Positions 1-7,264 of a stretch of 27,037 nucleotides of DNA are shown piece after piece (the stretch's first letter is position 1; the number at the start of each line of letters is the position of its first letter). The stretch covers positions 1 through 27,037 of the forward strand of contig JBEVNR010000054.1 in the NCBI GenBank assembly GCA_040507985.1. Direction: 5' to 3'. The stretch comes from JBEVNR01 sp040507985 (lineage in GTDB: Bacteria; Pseudomonadota; Alphaproteobacteria; Rickettsiales; UBA6187). The position numbers and the translations under genes are program-made. The notes below the pieces were generated by a model. It was not told the DNA's origin. It was given only the letters and a program-made list of their open reading frames with translations, and searched no databases.

Positions 1-117
1 TTCCGACCCTTTCCCCCGCCCTTCGCTAAACCAGCTTGCTTCGCCCGGGGGAAACGGACTACCGCACTCTACCATAAAGGGCGGATAACTAAATTCATAC
101 CACCTTTTTTACAGACG
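1..117. other. Gene-free left end
   Basis: No convincing gene is seen on either strand. One plus-strand frame is open from the first base to about 133, but its translation is low-complexity and has no recognisable domain. Together with the inverted-repeat element and the palindrome to its right, it makes up the 330 bases before the first gene. Confidence 0.5.
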
Positions 118-266
118 AGACCTCTTGCATAACCCTATCTTTGGCGGCCGTCTGCGTCGCCTAAGTCCGTCCTCAAATCCTGACGTACCTATGTACGCTG
201 CGGTTTTAGCTAAGCGTGTCGCTCCTAGCATTTGGCTTGCCAATAGCTAAGTTATGCAAGAGGTCT
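118..266. mobile_element. 149-bp inverted-repeat element, MITE-like
   Basis: The two ends are perfect 16-base inverted repeats: agacctcttgcataac at 118-133 and its reverse complement at 251-266. The similarity continues imperfectly inward for about another 15 bases. There is no ORF inside and no obvious target-site duplication outside. Related ends occur at 22191-22206 and 23091-23105 of this window. A size of 149 bp, terminal inverted repeats and no coding capacity fit a MITE or the deletion remnant of an insertion sequence. The parent transposase is not in the window and I cannot name its family. Confidence 0.55.
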
Positions 267-273
267 AATATAT

Positions 274-302
274 CGTCATCCCCGCCAAAGCGGGAACGAC
301 GA
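274..302. repeat. Short REP-like palindrome
   Basis: A cgtcatcccCGC-caaa-GCGggaacgacg palindrome lies just downstream of the PH-domain gene. The core tcatccc..gcggga recurs in other spacers of this window (4497-4530, 16693-16830, 22098-22172), so it belongs to a dispersed family of intergenic palindromes. On the minus strand it could also help end the operon transcript, but no T-run follows it. Confidence 0.5.
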
Positions 303-330
303 ATATAAAAAACAGCCCCAAACATTATCG

Positions 331-864
331 TCAATCAATTTCCCTCACCCCCTTGCGGGCGCGCATGATCTCGACGTTATGGCGCACGTCGTCAAGCAAT
401 TGCCTGCCGTTTCGCACGCCGAAGATAACGCTGACGGGAGAATTGCGGTCCGACGTGGTAAGAATGATGTTGCTGCATCCAAAAACGCGCAAGGAAAACG
501 GCTCATAGAGGCTAATGTCTTTTATACGGTACAGCTCCAATTCTTCCGTATGTCGCGTAAACACTCCTCGCGCTTCGCTAAAGCGTTCGCTGGTCACGGT
601 GTATCGATGGAAATAGGTTCTAAGCCATAACGAAAAAGCGTATATGGGCATGACGAAAAACAGCGCCACGGCGCCCCACATATAATAGTCTCGCCAAGAT
701 TTAAAGGCGTCGGGAAGCACCAAGGCAATCACGTTGTCCCATATTTTAGGAGCGGACATGGCGAAAAGCGTAATCAACACCGCTTTCACGTAGGCGTTAA
801 AGTTAATCCAATGCGATGGAGTGCCGTGGAAAATAAGCTGCTCCTTATACGGATTTTCTCGCAT
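331..864 (-). CDS. PH domain (bPH2/DUF304) membrane protein
   Basis: A 177-residue protein with two probable membrane segments (about residues 26-50 and 60-82), then a cytoplasmic bacterial PH-like domain (about 85-165). The stretch around YRIKDISLYEPFSLRVFG, followed by NIILTTSDRNSP, is the hallmark of the bPH2/DUF304 (YdbS-like) family. Members are inner-membrane proteins of mostly unknown function; no enzymatic residues are known. The gene is last in the gmk-carboxypeptidase unit, 41 bases after the carboxypeptidase, so co-transcription is likely. The ATG at 864 is the only sensible start. The family assignment is fairly sure; the role is unknown. Confidence 0.8.
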   Translation of the reverse strand: MRENPYKEQLIFHGTPSHWINFNAYVKAVLITLFAMSAPKIWDNVIALVLPDAFKSWRDYYMWGAVALFFVMPIYAFSLWLRTYFHRYTVTSERFSEARGVFTRHTEELELYRIKDISLYEPFSLRVFGCSNIILTTSDRNSPVSVIFGVRNGRQLLDDVRHNVEIMRARKGVREID

Positions 865-905
865 CGACCTTTTATTCCCCGGCGTTATTCAACATAGCCA
901 CTCGG

Positions 906-2204
906 TTAGCGTGCGTGACCCGCATAATAGGCGGCCACCTCTTCCGGTCCGGACGGAGTGACGAACGGACTAACCCTCGGCGCAGAATAACGTGGTTGTT
1001 GCGCGGCCGACTTCGGAGAGTCGTACCCATATTGCAAAACCGTCACCACAGCCGGACGATATTGCGGCGCAACTTGAGCGGGAGAACGCGGCGGAGCGAC
1101 GCTGGCGACTTGAATGGGCGCCGGCATGTAGCGAGGAGCGGCGGCGGCAACCGCCGGACGTCGAGAAGGTACGGAGGGCTTTAATTGCATGGTGACGTCC
1201 GGATCGACGTCATTCGACGCCGCAGCGACGGCAAAAGACGAAAGGTCGGGCTTTAACTTTAACGCGGGGGCAGGCAAGGAAGCGGCGCCGGAGACGGCGG
1301 AAGCCATCGCCACCGCGCTCGCGCCGTTATTGACGCGAAGACGGTTATTGTTGTTGGCGGCGACGTTGCTACCGTTAAACGCGTCGTTCAGCATCGACAC
1401 CATGAAGGAATCGCGTTCCCCTGCGGTGTTTCCGCCCATCACCACGCCGATCAGGCGACGATTATTTTTATAGGCCGACGTCACCAAGTTAAATCCGGAA
1501 GCGTTGACGAAGCCGGTCTTCAAACCGTCCACCCACGCATAGTTGCGGGTGACGTTGTTGTGCGAGTAATGGGTTTGGCCGTTATAGACGAAGCTGTCTT
1601 TCTTAAACACGTAGTAATATTGCGGAAAATCGCGCTTCATGGCGATCGCGAGGCGCGCCATGTCGTAAGCGGTGGTGTATTGCGCCGGGTCGTGCAAACC
1701 GGAGGCGTTGCGGAATTGCGTTTGCCTCATGCCGAGGCGGGAGGCGACCTTAGTCATCAATCGAGCGAATTCCGGTTCGCTGCCGCTAATGCCTTCGGCC
1801 AGCACGGAGGCGGCGTCGTTCGCAGATTTAATGGCCAACGCATTAACTAAATCGCGCACCGCAACGGTGCTTCCGGCGCGCAGGAACAGCTTGCTCGGCG
1901 GCCGCGACGCCGCATGGGCGGACACGACGAAGCGCTCGTTCATGTTCAGTTTGCCTTTTTGCAGCGCCAAAAACGTGACGTAGAGCGTCATTAACTTGGT
2001 TAACGAGGCGGGATAGCGCAACTTACCGGCGTTTTGCTGGCGAATGACGGCGCCGGTTTGGCCGTCCACCACCAGCGAGGCGTATTTGTTTTGATTCCAC
2101 GCGCCAACGCCCGCATAAGCGGAAGACATTCCTCCAAACAATACGGCAACGCACGCCCAAAAGGCGACAATCCTGATCGATATGCTGGCGTGCTTAGGAA
2201 GCAT
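906..2204 (-). CDS. D-alanyl-D-alanine carboxypeptidase (PBP5/6-type, peptidase S11)
   Basis: A penicillin-binding protein that trims the terminal D-Ala from peptidoglycan pentapeptides in the periplasm. The three active-site motifs are complete and correctly spaced: SLTK at 67-70 (nucleophile Ser67), SAN at 127-129 and KTG at 229-231. Residues 1-31 form a signal peptide ending AYA. The catalytic domain ends near residue 285; the remaining roughly 145 residues are Pro/Ala/Val-rich and look disordered. Many alphaproteobacterial homologues end in a SPOR domain, but none is recognisable here. AAGGAG lies 8 bases before the ATG. It sits 30 bases after gmk in the same orientation. Which dac paralogue it corresponds to cannot be told from sequence. 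Confidence 0.93.
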   Translation of the reverse strand: MLPKHASISIRIVAFWACVAVLFGGMSSAYAGVGAWNQNKYASLVVDGQTGAVIRQQNAGKLRYPASLTKLMTLYVTFLALQKGKLNMNERFVVSAHAASRPPSKLFLRAGSTVAVRDLVNALAIKSANDAASVLAEGISGSEPEFARLMTKVASRLGMRQTQFRNASGLHDPAQYTTAYDMARLAIAMKRDFPQYYYVFKKDSFVYNGQTHYSHNNVTRNYAWVDGLKTGFVNASGFNLVTSAYKNNRRLIGVVMGGNTAGERDSFMVSMLNDAFNGSNVAANNNNRLRVNNGASAVAMASAVSGAASLPAPALKLKPDLSSFAVAAASNDVDPDVTMQLKPSVPSRRPAVAAAAPRYMPAPIQVASVAPPRSPAQVAPQYRPAVVTVLQYGYDSPKSAAQQPRYSAPRVSPFVTPSGPEEVAAYYAGHAR

Positions 2205-2234
2205 TCCGTCTTCTCCTTTATTGCGCGAGGCGTT

Positions 2235-2906
2235 TTATTTAGGACCTATGCTCCGTCTCGCAACGCTATTTTGCCGGTCTTCGCCTAACAAGCCGTTAAC
2301 GAAGCGCTCTACGGCGGAAGAATCCTGCCGTTTCACCCGCTCGGCCTTTACTATGTATAATATGTTTTGGAGGCATAAATCAATCGAATCGTTTATGAGC
2401 ACATAGTCGTAATCGCTCCAATGGGCGATTTCCTCCTCGGCCCGCCGCATGCGTAGATCGATGACGTCCGCCGCGTCCTGGGCGCGAACGGTAAGCCTTC
2501 GCCTCAGCTCGGCCAAATTCGGCGGTAAGATGAACACGCTGACCACGCTTTCCCTCGCCTTCGCCGCAAGCGAACGCGTTCCCTGCCAATCGACGTCGAA
2601 AAGCACGTCTTGTCCGGAGGCCAATTTTTCCTGAACCGCTCCTTTGGGAGTGCCGTACCAGTTTCCGAACACCTGCGCGGTTTCGTAAAAATAGTCGGAG
2701 GCGCGCTTTTTGGCGAAGCTTTCGGCGTCCAGGAAAAAATAATCCTTACCGTGCTCCTCGCCAGCGCGGGGAGGGCGGGTGGTGCAGGAAACGGAGAGCG
2801 AAATATCGGCATCGTTTTGCAGAAGCAGGCGCGCAAGCGTGGTTTTCCCGCCCCCGGAAGGGGATGAAAGCACAAACATCATGCCTTTTCGGGCCAGCGT
2901 TGCCAT
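2235..2906 (-). CDS. gmk: Guanylate kinase
   Basis: Catalyses ATP + GMP to ADP + GDP, feeding guanine nucleotide pools. The P-loop SPSGGGKT lies at residues 15-22 from the chosen start, followed by the GMP-binding region (SCTTRPPRAGEEHGKDYFF), the YGTPKGAV segment and VLFDVDWQG. I chose the ATG at 2906 because homologues begin a few residues before the FVLSSPSG strand. An in-frame GTG at 2945 would add 13 residues; it lies within a few bases of the expected transcription start, so it would be nearly leaderless. The ATG itself has only a weak ribosome-binding site. Length is 223 residues, slightly longer than the usual 205-210 because of a basic C-terminal tail. First gene of the three-gene unit. 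Confidence 0.95.
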   Translation of the reverse strand: MATLARKGMMFVLSSPSGGGKTTLARLLLQNDADISLSVSCTTRPPRAGEEHGKDYFFLDAESFAKKRASDYFYETAQVFGNWYGTPKGAVQEKLASGQDVLFDVDWQGTRSLAAKARESVVSVFILPPNLAELRRRLTVRAQDAADVIDLRMRRAEEEIAHWSDYDYVLINDSIDLCLQNILYIVKAERVKRQDSSAVERFVNGLLGEDRQNSVARRSIGPK

Positions 2907-2951
2907 GGGGTTTCCGTCAATTGCAAGAAGCGCGCATACACGCACGCCTCC

Positions 2952-2980
2952 ATTATACTCTATTTATGCGTGACGTACAA
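2952..2980 (-). promoter_or_regulatory. Sigma70-type promoter for gmk operon
   Basis: On the minus strand a TTGTAC -35 (2975-2980) and a perfect TATAAT -10 (2952-2957) are separated by 17 bases, directly upstream of gmk. The expected start of transcription falls at about 2945, so the leader before the gmk ATG at 2906 would be roughly 40 bases. Confidence 0.6.
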
Positions 2981-3048
2981 TAGGAGGAAACGGGCGAAAA
3001 TCGAGGGCTCGCAACAAATTAAGAAAGGCGGTTTATTAATTTCAACGC

Positions 3049-3076
3049 TTGCCGTTCACATAAACCGGCGTATAAT
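3049..3076 (+). promoter_or_regulatory. Sigma70-type promoter for orphan gene 3151-4326
   Basis: TTGCCG (3049-3054) and TATAAT (3071-3076) with a 16-base spacer. It points away from gmk towards the low-complexity orphan and leaves a leader of roughly 70 bases. It is divergent to the gmk promoter. Confidence 0.55.
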
Positions 3077-3150
3077 GTTCCTAACCTCGATTGTTACTTA
3101 TCATTTAAAAATACCAAATTGTTTATTGCGATTTCTTTGTGACGTTTGCA

Positions 3151-4326
3151 ATGGAAGTCTGCCCCCCTGATGCGTCCGGACTCTTGGACGGATCACGCCT
3201 CTTACAGGAAGCCAATCATGCTTTGACGAAAGGATGCACGGCATATTGCCTGTGGTTTATTCCTTCCGGCAAGCAAGCGCAGCCTACGGCCTTCTTCCCT
3301 ATGAGTTCCCCGTATGGGGGCTTGAAATTGCAAGATGCCCTCCATCAAAGCTCAATCCCTGATCCTCAGGCGCGATGCGCCATCATGGTGCTGTCTAATG
3401 CGATAAAGACGCAATATGATGAGGAGATATTGCCTAGCAGCGGCAAAACTTTCTTTGCTGATTCGCCCGAAGCAACGAAAATATGGTGGCAATGGATGGA
3501 ACAAAAAATGGCGCAACCGCCTTCGTCCCTGCAAAGCGACCATAAGCTAATGGAAATGAACCTCTACCGCTTGAGCGTCGCTCCACCCCCCTTTGAAGGA
3601 GCGGATACTTCCGAAGTGACGGCAACGAAAAAGGAAACGCTTAACGATTCTGAATTGCAAGCTCCGCCCAACTCCGTTTCTACCCCGGCCCGAAGACATA
3701 CATTGCGATTCTGGCGTAACCGGCCAAACAATAACGACGGCGAAAAGCCTTCCTCCTCGGCACAACAACCGAAAACACTATGGCTTCTCTTGCATAGCGA
3801 CATAGTTAACAACGCATTCAATCCTTCTCAAGCCATGCGATCGCCCGGAGACAATTATTATCCTGATTCGTGGACTCTTGCAGCAGAAGGATATTCGCCG
3901 CAACAGGGCGGAGCCTATGGAGGTTATCCCCCGCCGCAACAATACGGAAACTGGTCGGGTTATCCGCCACAGCAACAAATCGGAGCCTATGGAAACCATG
4001 CGCCGCCGCAACAACATTACGGGAACAGGAGTTGGGGCGTGCCTTACGGGCAGAACCCGTGGGGTTATTATCCGCCGCCGCCACAACGAAGCGGAGGTTA
4101 CGGAATCGAAGGCCCTTATTCAGTCTATCAGCCGTATCCGACCAGCCCTGCTCCTGGGGTTAATCCGCTTCCATACCCCGACGATATTCAATCACCCTCA
4201 GCCGATATGTCGCTTCCCGAACAGCATGGAGGTACTGACGCCGACACCTATGTCTCCCATTGGAGAACTGAAAACAAGAATGCATCGCCACAACCGCAAC
4301 AACAGGAACCTATGGAACTTCCGTGA
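3151..4326 (+). CDS. Orphan protein with Gly/Tyr/Pro/Gln-rich prion-like region
   Basis: I do not recognise this 391-residue protein. Counting from the upstream GTG at 3139, residues 1-150 look folded, with hydrophobic and aromatic patches such as IWWQWM near 115-120. Residues 150-210 are Ser/Pro/Asn-rich. Residues 251-345 are a low-complexity tract of Gly, Tyr, Pro, Gln and Asn with XYPP-like units. The DNA of this tract contains a direct repeat, ggagcctatgga at 3910 and 3982 (72-base period, 24 residues). No signal peptide or membrane segment is seen. Neither GTG 3139 nor ATG 3151 has a good ribosome-binding site; I prefer the ATG. Its codon use is more AT-rich than neighbouring housekeeping genes, which hints at acquisition. 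The promoter upstream and the 391-codon open frame support a real gene. Function unknown. Confidence 0.75.
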   Translation: MEVCPPDASGLLDGSRLLQEANHALTKGCTAYCLWFIPSGKQAQPTAFFPMSSPYGGLKLQDALHQSSIPDPQARCAIMVLSNAIKTQYDEEILPSSGKTFFADSPEATKIWWQWMEQKMAQPPSSLQSDHKLMEMNLYRLSVAPPPFEGADTSEVTATKKETLNDSELQAPPNSVSTPARRHTLRFWRNRPNNNDGEKPSSSAQQPKTLWLLLHSDIVNNAFNPSQAMRSPGDNYYPDSWTLAAEGYSPQQGGAYGGYPPPQQYGNWSGYPPQQQIGAYGNHAPPQQHYGNRSWGVPYGQNPWGYYPPPPQRSGGYGIEGPYSVYQPYPTSPAPGVNPLPYPDDIQSPSADMSLPEQHGGTDADTYVSHWRTENKNASPQPQQQEPMELP

Positions 4327-4351
4327 AGCTATAGTTAGGACAGTTGTTAGA

Positions 4352-4377
4352 GCGACCGCCGGACGGATCGCATTTTT
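4352..4377 (+). terminator. Probable intrinsic terminator after the orphan gene
   Basis: A hairpin at 4352-4371 (left arm gcgaccg, right arm cggatcgc, one bulged base, 5-base loop) is followed by ATTTTTCTTG. It begins 25 bases after the stop codon of the orphan gene. Confidence 0.5.
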
Positions 4378-4466
4378 CTTGCCATTTTTTCTTTGAACGG
4401 TTCTTTTTCTTGATGCGTATGGAGACTTCCGCGATAAAAAAAGCAAAAAATAATTAAAATATTTAG

Positions 4467-4530
4467 AAGTGCGCTTCGCGCATAAATTTTTATCGACCCG
4501 GATACCCGTCTGCGCGGGGATGACGGAGGA
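4467..4530. repeat. Dispersed intergenic repeat, copy A
   Basis: The unit starts agtgcgcttcgcg, runs through an A/T-rich linker and ends in a palindromic core (ggatacccgtctgcgcgggg) plus atgacggaggag. The same order, agtgcgcttcgcg - linker - ggatttccgccttcgcggga - atgacgaaggag, occurs at 16772-16840, so the two are copies of one dispersed repeat rather than chance palindromes. Confidence 0.55.
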
Positions 4531-4584
4531 GATATTTTAAATAGGACTTACGCTTAAATATGATCGGTGGTTAGGGCGCCATCC

Positions 4585-5169
4585 CTATTTCACGATCCAC
4601 GTGGCCCCCGGATGCGTCACCTCCGGCGTAGCCGCCTTTGGCGTGGACTCCGGCCCGTCTACGTCCGGAAGGGGATCGGCCGGCGTCACGTCAAGTCGCA
4701 TGCCGGGTTGAGGAGTCGACGAGGATGCGTCGCCGCTCGTGCCGTCCTCGCCTTCGCCCAAAAAGGCGAAGAGGCTGCGATTAAGGCGCAATTGCTCCTG
4801 CATGACCGAAATTAACTCTTTGGTAAGCGCGTTTTGCTTGTCCGCGCGTTCGGAAATTTCCTTTAAGCGCTCGCGTATTTTCTCAAGATCGCCGTCTATG
4901 CCTCCCGCCGACGCGTCCTTGGAAGCGGCGCCGGCGCGCATCGCCTCCAATTGCTGCGAAATGGCGGTAATGGCTTGAAAGGTTTTTTGCTGGGCGTCCA
5001 GCGTATCCGTGGCCAGCTTGGTTTGCGCGGCCTGGTATTCGCGCATTTCTTTCGGCCCGACCGGCTCTATGCGCGTCTCAAACCCTATGGCGCCTGCCGT
5101 CCGTACGTTGCCGCATAGCGCCGTTGCCGCGATTCCCCATGCGAGAACGTTTTTCTGCCATGACGTCAT
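4585..5169 (-). CDS. Periplasmic coiled-coil protein, unknown function
   Basis: A 194-residue protein that I do not recognise. Residues 1-27 are a signal peptide ending TAGA, with no lipobox Cys at the cleavage site, so it is probably a soluble periplasmic protein. Residues about 43-135 are rich in Glu, Lys, Gln and Ala with heptad-like spacing, predicting a helical coiled coil. From about 138 to the end it is Pro/Asp/Ser-rich and probably disordered. The start has GAAGGA about 6 bases upstream. It lies 86 bases downstream of leuC in the same orientation and may be read through from it, although nothing links it to leucine synthesis. The pattern resembles VirB5-like or other secreted coiled-coil proteins only in general shape; I make no such claim. 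Confidence 0.7.
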   Translation of the reverse strand: MTSWQKNVLAWGIAATALCGNVRTAGAIGFETRIEPVGPKEMREYQAAQTKLATDTLDAQQKTFQAITAISQQLEAMRAGAASKDASAGGIDGDLEKIRERLKEISERADKQNALTKELISVMQEQLRLNRSLFAFLGEGEDGTSGDASSSTPQPGMRLDVTPADPLPDVDGPESTPKAATPEVTHPGATWIVK

Positions 5170-5255
5170 GCTTCGCTTCCTTCGTTAAAGCGCCGATAAT
5201 CCATAGGCATTATGGCAGAAATATGGGTATAAATCGTTAACCGCGCAACCGCGCG

Positions 5256-6686
5256 TCACGATCCGGAGGCGTATTCGCGCACGTCGGCGATGCGTCCGGC
5301 CAAGGCGGCGGCGGCGGCCATCGCGGGACTCATTAAGTGCGTGCGTCCTCCCCTGCCTTGCCGGCCTTCAAAATTGCGGTTAGAGGTGGAGGCGCAGCGC
5401 TCTCCCTCCTCCAATCGATCGGCGTTCATGGCCAAGCACATGGAGCACCCCGGCTCGCGCCACTCAAAACCGGCGTCGGTGAAGATTTTGTCCAACCCCT
5501 CGCTTTCCGCCTGCTCCTTCACCAGTCCGGAACCGGGAACGACCATGGCCAGCTTGACGTTGCCGGCAATTTTCCTTCCCCTCACCACGCCGGCGGCAGC
5601 GCGCAAATCTTCTATGCGACCGTTCGTGCACGAACCGATAAAGACTTTATCGACCGATACGTCGCATAATTTTTCCCCCGCCGTCAGCCCCATATAGGCA
5701 AGCGCCCGGCCCAACCCCTTGGCTTTGGACGGATCGGAAAAATCGGCGGCGGACGGAACGCGGGCGGTGACGGGAAGCACGTCCTCCGGGCTTGTTCCCC
5801 ACGTGACTTGCGGCGCGACGCGCGACGCGTCGACCGCTATTTCCCTGTCGAACACGACGTTGTCGTCGCTGCGAAGCGTCTTCCAATATTCCACCGCCGC
5901 CTTTCGCATGGCGCCGCCCGGGGCCGAGGGGCGTCCGTCCAGATAGGCGAACGTCGTTTCGTCGGGGGCGATCAATCCCGCGCGCGCGCCGGCCTCGATG
6001 GTCATGTTGCACAAGGTCATGCGACCCTCCATCGACAAGCCCCGCACCGCCTCGCCCGCATATTCTATCACGTAGCCGGTGCCTCCGGCCGTACCGATCA
6101 ATCCGATGACGTGCAACGCAAGGTCTTTGGCCGTCACGTAAGGCGAAAGCGCGCCGTTTATCGATACGCGCATGTTTTTCATGGGTTTGTGCAACAGGGT
6201 TTGCGTAGCAAGCACGTGCTCCACCTCGCTGGTGCCGATGCCGAACGCAAGCGCGCCGAACGCCCCGTGGGTGGAGGTGTGGCTATCGCCGCACACCACC
6301 GTCATGCCGGGTTGCGTCAAGCCTTGCTCGGGTGCGACGATATGGACGATGCCTTGGCGCTTGTCGTCCATGTCAAAATAGCGAATGCCGAATTCCCTTG
6401 CGTTTTCCTTCAGCGTGTCGACCTGAATGCGCGAGGTTTCGTCTTTTATGCCTTGCAACCTGTCTTTGGTGGTGGGCACGTTATGGTCGGCGAGGGCCAG
6501 CGCCGCCTCCGTCCGCCGAGGGGATCGCCCCGCCATGCGCAACCCTTCAAACGCTTGCGGGCTGGTGACTTCGTGAATGAGATGCAGGTCGACGTATAAA
6601 ATGCGGGCGCCGTCCGGATTGACGGCCACGGTGTGCGCGTCGACGATTTTTTGGTACAAACTGCGCGCGGTCCGCTTCTCTGCCAT
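5256..6686 (-). CDS. leuC: 3-isopropylmalate dehydratase large subunit
   Basis: With the small subunit LeuD, isomerises 2-isopropylmalate to 3-isopropylmalate in leucine biosynthesis, using a 4Fe-4S cluster. The three cluster ligands are visible: Cys353 in GSCTNGR, and Cys414 and Cys417 in PGCSMC. The HEVTSPQAF and VCGDSHTSTHGAFG motifs of the aconitase superfamily are intact. The length of 476 residues is typical when started at the ATG at 6686, which gives the family N-terminus MAEKRTARSLYQKI. The frame stays open to 6776, but that extension runs through the promoter and is rejected. leuD is not next to it, unlike in many operons, and is not in this window. Confidence 0.97.
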   Translation of the reverse strand: MAEKRTARSLYQKIVDAHTVAVNPDGARILYVDLHLIHEVTSPQAFEGLRMAGRSPRRTEAALALADHNVPTTKDRLQGIKDETSRIQVDTLKENAREFGIRYFDMDDKRQGIVHIVAPEQGLTQPGMTVVCGDSHTSTHGAFGALAFGIGTSEVEHVLATQTLLHKPMKNMRVSINGALSPYVTAKDLALHVIGLIGTAGGTGYVIEYAGEAVRGLSMEGRMTLCNMTIEAGARAGLIAPDETTFAYLDGRPSAPGGAMRKAAVEYWKTLRSDDNVVFDREIAVDASRVAPQVTWGTSPEDVLPVTARVPSAADFSDPSKAKGLGRALAYMGLTAGEKLCDVSVDKVFIGSCTNGRIEDLRAAAGVVRGRKIAGNVKLAMVVPGSGLVKEQAESEGLDKIFTDAGFEWREPGCSMCLAMNADRLEEGERCASTSNRNFEGRQGRGGRTHLMSPAMAAAAALAGRIADVREYASGS

Positions 6687-6739
6687 AGTGTTTACGCCTG
6701 TCGTTAATGTTTTTTTAACTGTAACGCAAAACCGCGTTT

Positions 6740-6776
6740 CGGTAAAGAATATTTCTTTACCGTTGCGGATCGTCAA
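6740..6776 (-). promoter_or_regulatory. Probable leuC promoter with overlapping operator
   Basis: On the minus strand TTGACG (6771-6776) and AATATT (6748-6753) are 17 bases apart. The -10 sits in the middle of a perfect inverted repeat at 6740-6762, with 10-base arms cggtaaagaa/ttcttTaccg and a TAT centre. A dyad exactly over the -10 is the usual place for a repressor to block polymerase. The ATG of leuC is about 55 bases downstream of the expected start. Confidence 0.55.
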
Positions 6777-6967
6777 CCTACGCTAATTCCCCTATGCCTT
6801 CGTCCTGCTAAAGGCTCTTAAAAAAGAAAAAACTTCGTCGCCTTATTTACTCTCGCGCCATATCCGGTATTGTCTTAGCGTAGGTCCTATTAATCATTGA
6901 CGCCAAAACGATACATTTTTTTGGTATAAATAACGTAAGGCATGAGTAACGTAAGGAGCGAAGGGGT

Positions 6968-7264
6968 ATGGCGAAGGGAACGGTAGAGGCGGACTTATTG
7001 TTTTTAGCGATGACGAGGCCATCGGTATTGTTCGGGGTAAGCTATTTGCCCGTGATATGCAACTTTCTTTTGTGCATGATGTATTTCGTGTTGTCGTCCG
7101 ACTTTCGCAGCTTTTTGGCGATGCCGCTCGTTCACCTGATCTTTTACGGCTTAACGCAAAAGGAACCGCTTTTTATGGAATTGTTCATGGTGCGCATGCA
7201 ATATTGCAACAAGTGCAAAAACCGCTTGTTTCACCATATGACGAACTCTTACAGCCTAATGTAG
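6968..7264 (+). CDS. virB3: VirB3-like type IV secretion inner-membrane protein
   Basis: A 98-residue protein with the VirB3 pattern: LFLAMTRPSVLFGVSY at the N-terminus (family motif LF..lTRP....G), two adjacent hydrophobic segments (about residues 25-45 and 48-62), then QKEPLFMELFM and a short basic, Cys-containing tail (CNKCKNRLF). VirB3 is an inner-membrane subunit that works with the VirB4 ATPase. It is normally followed by virB4; here the next gene is convergent and unrelated, so this copy stands alone. The ribosome-binding site is strong (aaggag/aagggg before the ATG). The last 9 bases overlap the 3' end of the AsmA-like gene. A 14-codon ORF starting at 6942 overlaps its start in another frame. 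Confidence 0.75.
   Translation: MAKGTVEADLLFLAMTRPSVLFGVSYLPVICNFLLCMMYFVLSSDFRSFLAMPLVHLIFYGLTQKEPLFMELFMVRMQYCNKCKNRLFHHMTNSYSLM

Noticed and set aside
3878..4396. 172-codon alternative frame in the prion-like tract
   Set aside because: Low-complexity repeats leave several frames open; it lacks a promoter and start context of its own.
4572..4587. Hairpin taggg-cgccat-cccta as a terminator
   Set aside because: It overlaps the stop codon of the coiled-coil gene and has no T-run on the minus strand.
5808..6599. 263-codon plus-strand ORF opposite leuC
   Set aside because: His/Arg-rich translation without family features, antisense to a certain gene.
6687..6776. 30-codon N-terminal extension of leuC
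   Set aside because: It runs through the promoter and dyad; LeuC homologues begin at MAEKR-type starts, matching 6686.
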